Shown in pieces: positions 1 through 11,350 of a DNA stretch of 64,000 nucleotides (positions are counted from its first letter, which is position 1; every line of letters begins with the position of its first letter). The notes under the pieces are model-generated. The model made no database searches, was not told where the DNA came from, and saw only the letters and a program-made list of their open reading frames with translations. The DNA is from Pomacea canaliculata. Its lineage: Eukaryota > Mollusca > Gastropoda > Architaenioglossa > Ampullariidae. The position numbers were made by a program, and so were the translations under genes. Location of the stretch: the NCBI RefSeq assembly GCF_003073045.1, contig NC_037597.1:23264158-23328157 (forward strand), given 5' to 3'.

Positions 1-1269
1 CTCGAGGAAGTCTCCTATCCACGCAGATAGTCAAGATTTCATAAGAACTTTGTGAAAGTAATGATGATTCATGGGTAACAATTATAAAACTGTGAAGTAA
101 AATAATCCTGCTTACGAAAACTTCTTCACGAGAGTTTTTTTCCTCGCTGCATAATGTTTAATACAGCCAGATCTATGTTTTATCTTTTGTAATGTCCTCA
201 TGTATTGAGTTACTTCCACATAAACTTGGTAGTGTGCTTTTCCTGGCAAAATCCATGGCACGAAATCAGTCGAAAGTACGTTAGTTTTGATAACTGCTCT
301 TATTATCGTATTAAGCTGATTATTTTTAGAATCCAGCTGTGCGTCTGTAGTACCGGAAGAATTATATGGAGGCCAATCCATCTGATGCAGTTGATAAGCT
401 TTCATGCTACAAGTAACAGACCATACATTCATAATACATATTCCCTGACTGCACGTGCAGGAAAGAAAATTTACCATTCACTCTCTTGCCTAGAGTAAAG
501 GATGATGGAAAAAGAGCAGTAGAAAAACTAAACGAAGATGAAATAAATGGAAAAGCAAGACAAGACAAGGAAACTGTTTTCGGAGAAAGGACTGCTCGAA
601 AAGTTTTAAGGTTAACTTCTTTTTGAGAAAAGTGTCTCACTGCTTCTCCCTTTTTTTTTTGAGAGCGGGTTGGGGTAGTTTTCTCATTTCAAGCAAAGTC
701 TTCTTCTTGGGGGAAAAAGAATATTTCATCTGTTCTGCGAGCATACTAAACAGAAAGCCAGGTCAACGACGTCAGGATATGATGTCCAAAGCCACGTGAC
801 ACCATCGCGACAAGATCGTAAGTCAGATTGCCAGAGTCAGGTAAAATTTAAAATGCATCCTAACAGACAGCAAAGTTCATTGCTTATAACGCTAAAAATC
901 AACAAATTCTTATTTAGGCTGAAATAATTGAATGTTTACCTGATTAACTGCGACACTCAAAGTTTACTAAATTAAATAAACAACTGCGCTTTTGCTGAAA
1001 GTGGACACACCATCACAAATATCTTGAGAATTTATTTGCTAACAACAATCCTGCATACTTTTTGGACAAAACAAACAACAATAATAATAGTAATATATAT
1101 TGAGTCTCTGGTACCAAACGTGAGGTACATCAAACTACAAAGGCTCTGTTTAAATACAAAGTTGTTTTTGTTTGTTTTTTTGTTTTTGTTTTGTTTTTTG
1201 TAGTTGTGATTTGTCCAGAACTTTTTCCTTCACTAAAGTCAAAGTCTGCCTTGAAGGAGTAGGGTCATC
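1..1269. other. Left-edge intergenic sequence
   Basis: No recognisable gene. A 121-codon open frame on the minus strand (477-112) overlaps a 97-codon plus frame and matches no family I know. The stretch around 1150-1200 is a T/G-rich low-complexity run. The final exon of the hydrolase gene ends at 1270, so sequence just below it is probably that gene's 3' UTR. Confidence 0.5.
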
Positions 1270-4265
1270 TTATGTCTGAAAGCGTTGAACGAACTCAACG
1301 ATTTTTTCGTACGGCTCGCGGCAAAGCTCTTTGAAGTGACCTGGAAAATCAGCAGATAGTCGAGTTAATGTCCTACTACTTTCTGTTAAGTTGACCATAA
1401 TTATACATACTAGATATTTATCAAACCTCTGGAGTATTCTTTGATAATGACGAGAAGGCTTTGTTCGTCCCGTTCTTAGCAGATAGGTCAGATTGAGGAC
1501 TTTACCCCGCGTTGCTTAAATTATCCGTAAATCTGGTGACTCACCTGGCAGGTGGAAAAAGACGTGAGGTGCTCCGTGAACCACCAGAATGTCAGTCGGT
1601 ACACCCGCTTCCTGCATCTTTTTTGCATACGCTGAGAGCAGTGACAGAAGAAAGGAGGAATTATGGTAGACTTTACGTCTTTCGCTCCATACAGGATATT
1701 CATTCACATGAAGAACTCGGCTATACATGTGCACAAGGATGTGTGTGTGTGCGTGTGAGTGAGAGAGTGAATGTAAGTGTATGAAAGTGTGCATTTTGTG
1801 TGTCCTTCTGTTGCTCTGTTGGTTTCACTTACCAAGTCCATCATCCCTTATGGGATCCAGCTCCGCCAGTATGACTAAAGCTGGAGGAAGACCTATAAAA
1901 CTGGGCCGGAAGTAAGGTGAGACAACGGGGTCTGTGACCTGATCTTCATTTTCCAGGAACTGCTTCATGAACCTGCGCAAACACACACACTCTTTATATC
2001 TTTTGTCATCAGCAAGCAAAAGTGCAGTGTATGCCAGCAAACATTTGGCACTATGCAATCTCCAGTCCATAAATCTGTCGACGAAACATTTTATATAAAT
2101 AAAATCTTCATTCTTGGAGAATTAAATTGACGATTAGACAATGAGTTATAACTAAGTGATCGTAAATTCTGAGAAGGCCTACACGGACAGGCATTTAGCA
2201 GATGACCCTTTGACCTTTGAGTCCGCATCCGAGGCATAACTCAGTTGATTACAGAATTTTAGAAGAACAATCTGTGTTTTGAAGAACTCTCACCACTTAA
2301 TGGTGTTTGTGTTGAGCCCGGGAGTGTCGACGAATTCAGAATAAGATGGCGCCGACAGCGTCAGATCCGTGAACGGATAGATGGCAATCTGCAAGTTGTC
2401 AACAAACTTCTCATGTTGTCTGGCTGGTAACAACTGTGCACCCCTAGTCCACAGAGATTGTACTTCTTTGTCTGTTCACTGCAGAATTTCTTTCTCCCAC
2501 TCCCTCTCCTGTGTGTGTATACATATATGTGTGTATGTGTGTGTGAGTGTGTATTTGTGTGTCCATGCAAGTGTGTGGTATTGTAAGTGTGAGTGTATGT
2601 ATCTGTGTGTGTACCTGAAATGCCAGTCCCTGCACATCGTGTGCGACGCTGGCAGTCAATTGTCCTCCAGCACTGTCCCCACCAATACCCACCTTACTGT
2701 CAGGGTGGCCTCCTATATATATCAAACATAAAAAACAGTTGCAAAAACGCAAGAAAAAATATCTTCTCGCTACAACCTTGCGAGAGAAACTGTCCGATGG
2801 TTTACAAATCCGTTCCTAGTTGAAATCCCCGTAAACCAAAAATAAACAGCAATATGGTGAATATCATCAGGAAAGCAGGTTTGTGAGCCTCCAGCTCGTG
2901 GCTCGCAGAACGACCTCAGTTTTCTAAAAGTAATTGCGGAGATGAGGGCTTACCGACTAGTTCTTTGTTGCCGAGGATCCATTCTGTGGCGCAGCGGCAG
3001 TCGTGAAAGGCGGCAGGTACCCGATCTTCAGGCGCCAGACGGTACTCTACACCCACCACCAAACACCTAGCACACCTGTGTCATACAAAAGCCAGTGTGT
3101 CAGCAGATATACAAACGACTCAGGAGGGTAGTTTGCTTTTTAAAAATTAGAGCACATATGCGCATACACACTCTTCCTCTCCGCCCCCTACCCTTTGTCC
3201 TGATAAGCACACACCGTATGATGTTGGTTTTTTTACCCCCTTCCTCCCTGCTAGCATAATTTTCTCACTGCTGACCTCTAAGTTTATCATCATCACATCA
3301 CTTCTGTTCAGTAAACCCTGCTGGAGTCTCTGGGTGTATTTGCAAACCACTAGAGTCATTGGTCTTCTTGTCTCGGAAAGGAAGTCTTGTTTTAAGTGCG
3401 TCGTTGGTTCGATGTCTTGCTAGTTCGCACCACTAGTGGTTTTTTTTCAGCTTCGAGTCTTCTTGTTTGTGATCACCTCTAATTGCCATATTGACTTGTG
3501 ATTATTTTATGATATATTGCATCGTATTATTTATAATAAAACTCTCTCGTTCCCCTAGGCAAGCAAAGCTGCCACCTGCCAGTTCCTTTTAGCGGTATTC
3601 GAATATCTATTAGGTGGTGGTTGTTATTTAGTACTTAGCCAGCTTTTTAAACGTTGTTGCATAAGCACATCTGCTGCTGCTGACCAGACCACCTCCATGG
3701 AAGAACACCAGGATGGCTGGAACCTGACTGACATCAAAGGACTTGTAAACTGTCACTGGCACGCGAACTGCAGCAACACATTGAAAGATGAGGTTTTCCT
3801 TCAACAAATGCATATTTAACTTTATGGTTGCACATACACAGATAGATAAATAATGTATTTGTTCTGTAAGGTCTCCATTAGATAAAACTGATCCAGATCG
3901 TGTAGAAATTTAAAAATGCAATACTAATAAACAGCCATGTTGAATTTTCCATTTTTACTATGTCCTCTGGTCGAAACCACAAGTGCTGAAAGTAATGTAA
4001 GCTATAAATACATCAATAATAAAAAAAGAAGGGGCATACTCTGACTGTTCAAAGAAGATGCGAAGTACTCAATTTCCGAGCCACAGAAGTCGACATGGCC
4101 GCCAAAAAGTTCACTGCGGCGAAGGGAGAAGGCCCGAAGTTCCTCCGGCGTCTGCTCCTCAGCTCTCTTGAAACCGAGTCCCTTCAACCGCCTGAAGTAG
4201 GTCAGTGTTTCTTGATGTATGGTGTACCTGGAAGCCACCTGACCCCACGCCTCAAGATCCCCCAT
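1270..4265 (-). CDS. Alpha/beta-hydrolase fold-3 esterase, HSL/arylacetamide deacetylase-like family
   Basis: Predicted soluble serine esterase that would hydrolyse short acyl or acetyl esters; the substrate is unknown. Eight exons on the minus strand: 4265-4040, 3767-3635, 3066-2954, 2712-2615, 2388-2294, 1972-1833, 1631-1545, 1340-1270. All have AG/GT borders and compatible phases and sum to 963 nt (320 residues plus TAA). Visible motifs are the oxyanion HGGG at residues 99-102, YRLAPE near 129-133, the nucleophile elbow GDSAGG with Ser171, DPIRDDG with Asp261, and the catalytic His291 in PHVFFHLPG. The full HSL-family triad is therefore intact. ATG at 4265 is used because the frame upstream offers only a non-ATG codon at 4292. 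There is no signal peptide or N-terminal membrane anchor, unlike vertebrate AADAC/NCEH1. The first 70 residues have the 'TPEELRAFSLRR' style of bacterial family-IV esterases. Family call is strong; orthology is uncertain. Confidence 0.9.
1738..1797. repeat. GT/CA microsatellite in hydrolase intron
   Basis: Imperfect (TG)n with GAGA interruptions. It lies in the intron between the exon ending at 1833 and the exon beginning at 1631. Confidence 0.8.
2503..2611. repeat. Degenerate GT/CA microsatellite abutting a splice donor
   Basis: Interrupted (TG)n/(TA)n repeat. On the minus strand it begins right after the exon ending at 2615, so the donor (CAG|GTACAC) merges into the repeat. Confidence 0.75.
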
Positions 4266-5048
4266 TGCACCGTCGCTTAAAAATACCGCCAAGTATACAG
4301 TCGAACGTCAGACGAGCGTCAGAATAGAATCAAACGATTGCTGACGCTCAGGATCGAACTCATTCACAAAGGTGGCTGGCGTTTGCTACGCGAGGACGTG
4401 GACTTTATACTCCAAAATATTTCTTTTTTTCACATCTTCTCGTGCGACAGACGCGACATGACGGACAGGTCAAGGTTGAGGGTGGTTGTACGTCACGTAA
4501 CACAGTGACCCCATTCGTCCCCCCTCAGCCCCGGCTCGTGCCCTTGGCTTTTCAGATACCAGGTCAGTATGACAGACACGTTCGAAGCTTTGCAGTTTAA
4601 AGTAGACGAGAAAAGCGGATAAAGAGCGAAAACAAGTCAATACACGCCTTCTCCGTGACACAGTGGTTATCACTAGGTTATTATGTGTTGGTGATTGCCG
4701 GCTATCGGCTTGTCTAACTTAGATAACCTCTACAACACTGCCGGTGTCTGTACAGCAACCTTCATTTCAGCCCCACCGGTGATTCTCTCTCACACACACA
4801 CTAGAAAAAAAACCTATCGCTCTTTTGTTTTAGGATATTTTAAGGCATTTCATGGATTTAAGTTTGTATGTATATTTATTTATAATTCTTGGCTGTTAGT
4901 GACGTGAGAGGTTATCTCTTTATAGACTTGTCAAACCATTCCCTGAGTGAAATGGGTTGAGGGTTTAGTCAATATGGTTCGTTCTCTCTCTCACATGTAC
5001 AACGATAGTCAATGACCCAATACTAATAAAAGAATAACGACATCGACA

Positions 5049-5106
5049 TACACACACGCACCTGCATACATATTCACACACTAGGACGCACGCACGCATG
5101 CACGTA
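5049..5106. repeat. CA/GCAC-type simple repeat
   Basis: Purine-pyrimidine alternation (CACACACGCACC, then ACGCACGCACGCATGCACG) in intergenic DNA. Confidence 0.6.
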
Positions 5107-8100
5107 TGCGTTTATCTTTCTCTGACAAAACATGCGGATACCGAAAGAAAAGGCTGATCTGATTTCTCAACTCTCATTCACGTTTCACACAATAGTACTC
5201 GCACCACAAGCCCTTCAACTCTTGGGGCAGCTAATAAATATTTAATCAGTACATGAATCACCATACCGGCGCGTTCGTGGATGTGAACTGGTGGCCCGCG
5301 CTCTTCAAGTCGCTTATCGCGCCGTTGTGGATGTACAAAGACATCAACTGCAGCAAAGATGATATAAAAGGTCTTTGACTGTAGTGCCCTGGCAACACCC
5401 ATAATATTCGTGCAGACGGACAACTAGAGACTTGACCACTCGTCGCACGTGGAATCATTAGGACTGTGTTCATTAGGAGACGTTTCCAACTACGTAACGA
5501 GGCGAAGCGAGAAGAGTGCGAACAGTTACCGAGGCATCGGGCAGTTATAGACTCAACAGGTCACCTCTCCAGACTCAGGTAGGAAATTAAATGTTTTCCA
5601 GAGATTGTTGCCACAAAAGACCCGCTGAAATAATAATTTAAAAACCTCGCTTGCTTAGTTTAGCTACGGATGTCTTTGTCACCATCAGTTAGTTGAAAAA
5701 GATCTTTTTTGGGTTGGTTGACCCTTTCCTCACCCCCATACTGACAAACATTACCAATCAAATTATATATTCATCCTTCAAGCTGTGTGGCTCCGTCTTA
5801 CTCCATAAGAGTTCTGAATCTGCGTGGGTGTAGTTGTAGATGTACATCAGTCTCCCCGACTGTCAACCAACTCTACTTTCCATCATAATTCGGCTGTGAC
5901 TGTAGCAGGTCGTTGTCGTCTACAGTCCGTACTTTTGAAACCCTCTTTGAACGATTGTGTCAATTATTTTTCGCTAACCCTTGATCACTATGGTGGTACC
6001 AATATATATATAGTTTTGTACTGGAAGTGGTTGTTTGGGTCAATGATGCTTTCACTTTATTTTCACTTTCCCCGAGTCCCAGAGGAACCTTGCAACTATC
6101 AATGACGAATCTTTTCTCACTCACTTACTCATATCAGACGGCATTAAACTTTTTCTTTACATGCACATCTGAGCATCCAAGACCCAGCAGCACAATTTTT
6201 TTTTCTCTCTCTCTCCCCTCCAGCTGCTATCAACACTTATCACTCGATTCCAAGGCAGAGGGTGTGCGACAAGAATAATTTAAACCCGACGGTTGAGATA
6301 GAATCATATTTCCTCGTTCCTCGCATACACTTTAGCGAAGTTTATTGTGAACATCGTGACCCGGACGAGTATCGGGCATCGCCGGAGCTCAACACCGCTA
6401 CAGGAACAGGCACGTGGTCAGCTTCTTTGATGAACTTACTGCGCCACATGTAGCATTGTTTAAAGATCAAATGGTGTGTAATTTATTTTCAAAGAACTGA
6501 GTAAAAATCAGACGCTGTTACCCCAAATCAGGGCGAGTAACACTCTCCTCCTTCGAGCTCCATCTTTACAAACTCAGTATGCACAGAAAGAAAGCCAACT
6601 TATGATGTCACCTTTGTACACAAACTTGTAAGATTTGTCTTAGCTCTTGAATAAGTGATACAAAAGAAGTTTGTTGAACGTGGGGTAGGTCTTTAAGACT
6701 CTTATCTCCTTTGTTTTCCTTCCTTCTCTTCGTTCTGGAAAACAACACTTGTAAACTGGCGGGAAATGCAGCTTAGAGAAATGGTGATGGAAGCGAACAG
6801 CGGAACTTCGAGAGAATTCAGTAACCTCATTTCATCTCCACCGCTCAGTTAGTACAGCTTTGCGGCAACTATGAGAACCATCGAGAAAACTTGGTTTGCC
6901 CGGAAAGGCGCTTCGATAAAAGCAGGAAATAGCTTCATCGCATAATCGGTCACAAATCAGCTCTACATCGCCACGATCTTTGACCCGCATCACGTACACC
7001 ACAGCCCAGTGCGCTCGTCAAGCAGCAAATGCATGCGCACAAACAACAACGAATCAACAGTAAACAAAAATTAGTAAACAAGTCTAGACTTGTGGTTCTC
7101 TCTCATCCCTTTCATCGCAGATAAACAGCAGCCCTTACTGCTCGATCTGATGATCTAAGGTAGTTTAAGGAAAGGGAAACAAAAGTTCTACACGTTTATG
7201 TCTCTGCACACGCGCGTGCACCAGCCCCAAAGGTTTTGGAGCCAAATCATCCTGGTCACATGCCAGTCCCGGCTGACTCACAAAGCTTTTGACTAATAAA
7301 ACCAGCTCTGCTCTTCTTTCGAGTTCCTGCCTGGGCTAAACAGTTTTATTTCCTTGTGAAATTTAATCTACTGTCGCAATTAATTTGTGGCATTCCATTT
7401 GATCTTTATCTGCCTATGCTCATTGTGGTTTGTTCAGACTCCCCACCTTGTTATACAATCCTGAATAGCGGAGCCCCTTTTCCAAGAATTTTTTTATTAT
7501 TATATTCTGTACTTTATTATATTCTAGACTACAATATGCTAATAGATACCAAACAGTACTGTATAATGTGGAATCGTAGTGCTTAAGTTTCATCTAAGTA
7601 TATATAATGTATTATTACACGTCTCTAGTAATATCACGGAAGTACAAATAATACTACAATTAGTGTCTAGTGATGTCACTATAGCTAAATTGGCGAGGAT
7701 GGCTCTGTGTCTGCACTTCAGACCTTTCCTCCCGGATACCTACCACTACCTCTATGACTAGGGTTTAACGAAAATTTTAATGTACATTAAGTCTCCAGTG
7801 ACCGTAGCTATGAAGTGAGAGTGGAGTTCTACCCGGGGTAAAATGGGAAACTCGAGGACAAGCGTCTTGTGTCCGAAGTTATAAAGCGATGTCAGACCCC
7901 GGTTCTACTTCCTGTTTCTTTACCCTTTAATATCTTTGCCATCACTTTATAGCTACGACTTTAGGAAGTAAAACAATATCTGAAGATTCTAGATACCGCT
8001 TTATAACCTCCTCCTTGAATTCCCCATGCTACCCTCGCTTCATAACTACTGACCCAGTAGATGTTTGCATACATGCGAACTGGTTGACCACCAAAACCAA

Positions 8101-9601
8101 ATTCGAACAGAACAGACGGTAGATTATTGCATAATGACATCCACCCCGTATGCATTTCGTGAAGAATATAAATATCATTGAAACCTTTGCCGACTCACAC
8201 CATCCATACCTAGATACAGGTCCATGCTCTTGGATCGGCAATGGTACGATGGATGATATGGAAGACAAGGATGTTGCCACAAAGTGGTGCTACAAATAAT
8301 TTGCCCCAACCCGCCCTACAACCAACGGCTTCTGATCGGTCAGCACTTGGCTACTGTTGCCAGGGACTGTTGCTAAGGACGCCAGCAGCTGCACAACGAT
8401 ATATCGGTCTCGCTTCATCTGTGTGCGTCTCTCCTCTACCTGTGTCCTCTCTTCTACCCCAGCACCTTAGACGAGCAGCTTTACCCGGGTACAGCTGCTC
8501 TATTTGCTTCGCATGAGGACGCCAGCACCGAACCATTCAGTAATCGGGTGGACGAACCTCGTTTCGCGTCGTTTCAACACATGCTCATGTTCTAAACTTG
8601 GCTTGTCGGGTGCATGCCTCCCCTACTCCTCTCGCGGCCACCACTTACCGCCAGTTCTGTCACGTTCTCATGTGATTGTTTCTGAAAATAAGATTTCTGT
8701 AACCAAAAAAAATCCAGATCAGCTTGCTGGCAGTACAGGTCGGCGTACCAGGCTCCACATCATTTCCGACTCTACATTGATGCATCGATGTACCATTTGG
8801 GGTATGTCACTGGGCCACATCGTCGGTAACCATAACAGGCGCCGTTATAATTTCAGCTGCTCTGTAGACTACACAGTGAATCAAACACATTCTCTCTCTC
8901 CTGTGACAAATGAACATTGATGATCTGTCGTAAATTCTTGGTCAAAGTGAACGACGGCGATCTCGTGTGAGATGAGTTTCGTGTGTAAATAGAAAGTTAA
9001 TTTTATGTCTAACGTGTGGTTCACAATTATCCAGTAACGGCCTTAGCAGAATGCGGGGCACCCTCCACTGAATGCATCACTTTATTATTGATGTTCTTTA
9101 AGATCTATATATAGGCTGGTGCTGAAACAGGAATGGAAAATAATTAACTTTAAAGTTCAACCACTGGTCGAGCGCACGCTCGCGCGCTTGTGTGGCGCGC
9201 GCACACATCCGTGAGGATCATAGGCAAAATCCTGAACTGATAATACAATATATGTCAAATCTGTCAGATCTCACATGTTCATCGACATTGTAACATTTAT
9301 GGATCATTCCCAAGGATGTTGAAATACCTACAGACATCAAAAGTATGGTGTGTGAATATGACGTACCCCTAATAATAAGAGGAAACGTGATTTATACCGC
9401 ATATATATATATGATCACACTCCCGAAGTAGCATATATATATATACTGTTAGTAGGATACATGTACAGATACAAATGACGGAAGGAGAAAAAACTATGCA
9501 GACAAATAATGAAAGACAAACAGACGACGCAGTAATGATGGAGATCGATCGAGTGTCATAAATCTGCATGGGAAGACGATCGAGCAGGCGGACTATAAAT
9601 T

Positions 9602-9619
9602 AAGTCAATTAATTGACTT
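9602..9619. repeat. Perfect 18-bp palindrome
   Basis: AAGTCAATTAATTGACTT is its own reverse complement. A partial second copy of its core (TTAATTGACG) occurs about 25 bp downstream. Flanking DNA is rich in TATATA. It may be a dimer binding site or a by-product of AT-rich sequence. Confidence 0.7.
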
Positions 9620-10689
9620 TAATGACAGCTATAATTAATTGACGTACTGCTCTCCTAAACATCTCTATATATATATATGTTTATTAATATCTGAACCAGC
9701 TCCTAAGATCTATGCATAAAGTTGTATCGGATCTCTATCTTATACAAATGTACAGATATCTACAAATGCGCTTATTATTATTATCTTTGTGAGAGAGAGA
9801 GAAAATCATATAACAAAATCCTGGGGCTGGGTTATGAGAATATACTCGATCTTGTCTCTTTTTTTTTTACGCGCAACTCATTATATACGACTCGCTTATC
9901 GTCTGTCCTTTTCATGCTCGTTGTATATCTATAAGATAAACTGAGCAACATGCAGGCATCCTTCCTCTGCCTTGTTGATAATTGTCTGTCCTATATAAAA
10001 CTCCTGCATTATTTATTTTATTTTTATTTATTATTTTATTTGGTGGTCGGTAAAAGAATCATTGTTTACGATCAAGGTCCCGTTCTGTTCTACGTGTTCT
10101 CGACCGTTCGTGTAAAACCTCTATATAATAACAAAAATAAGTGACAATAATAGAAAATCCGTGTTGAAGAATTACTAGTAGAATTGCGATGCGACGATGG
10201 AATGCGCCATGTCTTTTATACATAATGCGACCGTGGTGTAATGCAAAAAGGTTCGCTGCCGTTCATTCAAACGCATTTCTGCTGCTTTTATAGAGAACTG
10301 GATGCATGCAATGACGACTAGGTGGTATGGCTACAAGGGTAGAGGGAATGGAAAGTCGCAATTCCTCTTAGCACCTAACCTAAAAACGAACGTATTCAAG
10401 TCATTGCAGTCTCGTTTCAACATAATGATGTCATCGGGTCTGTCTATTTTAAGGCTTTTACATCCGGGTTTCTATCCTACGCATGCTCATAATGCTACAT
10501 CCGCCGTCTCGTGTGTTGTTGGGCTTAAACGCTGCATACTTAGCAGACATATATTGGACATTTCGGTCAGGCTTTTTTGGTTAAATTTTTTTGTTTAATT
10601 TAGCATACAAAGAGACGTCATTTATGCCGTACTGATTGCGGTGCGACTAGGACATGAAACAGTGAATATCTAGGTGCCCAAGACAGGGC

Positions 10690-10819
10690 AATGGCGGCGT
10701 TGTGGAACACGGGGAGCGTGTGAAAAAACTGTTGGAGTCAGTTACTTGTGACTTTTGAACTGTAGACCTCTTCGAGCCTGTGAAGAGATTACCTGCGACC
10801 TTTGTAATATTTCCTTAAG
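10690..10819 (+). other. PPM1A: Probable 5' untranslated exon of the PP2C gene
   Basis: A good donor (TTAAG|GTATGAGT) ends at 10819. A matching acceptor (TTTACACAG) ends at 11325, 25 bp before the start codon. The region is GC-richer than its surroundings and contains an ATGGCGGCG stretch at about 10693 and a CRE-like AGACGTCA at about 10613. The left boundary is a guess. Confidence 0.45.
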
Positions 10820-11350
10820 GTATGAGTGGTGTTAAGTTATAAAGCGTGTCTCCGTTTGAGGATTTTTTCGGTGCATTATAACTAGTGCCCTTGGTGACAC
10901 CGCGGACACTGTAAAAGCACGCCTCAGGTTTTAACTGTCAGATATCAGTAAGAAACTGCCAGAACATTAGATTGCCAGACTCGCTGTGGATCACATTTCG
11001 TTGTAGTACTATGCACAGTATTCAAAAGTGATGTTTCTAATCCTTTTTGTTATTTCTTCGCTTAAAAATCTTTGAAGATTTGGTACACTTTCGACTTTGT
11101 CCGTTTATGGTGCGTCATGTTTCCCTATTGCACATATTAAGAGTTTTATCAAAAATCTTTTTTTTATATTTTTCTTTTTAACTATACCCAAAAAAAGCCA
11201 TAGAAACTGCCTTTAGTGTTGTTTCTAAGGCGAGATATTTTCAAATTGTGCAGAATCTTGAATTCATGCCAAATTGATGTACATGACAGAATATTGTTTA
11301 TGTGAATGATACTTTGTTTACACAGATAAGGGAGAAAACTTAGGCTGAGG

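Larger units (their letters stand above)
4266..10690. other. Intergenic region between hydrolase and PP2C genes
   Basis: About 6.4 kb without a supportable gene. The part next to 4265 should hold the hydrolase promoter/5' UTR, but no element could be fixed. CA-type microsatellite at about 5049-5106. Open frames at 8241-8516 and 8504-8920 lie in a somewhat GC-richer block, match no known family and show no splice structure. The stretch 9160-9215 alternates CG/CA. Several (TA)n runs occur from 9398 to 9680. Confidence 0.5.

Noticed and set aside
4266..4292. Nine-codon upstream extension of the hydrolase
   Set aside because: The upstream codon is TTG, not ATG; ATG at 4265 gives a complete family-length protein.
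8241..8920. Overlapping plus-strand frames of 91 and 138 codons
   Set aside because: No family resemblance, no splice or start context, and Arg/Ser/Cys-rich composition expected of a GC-richer noncoding block.
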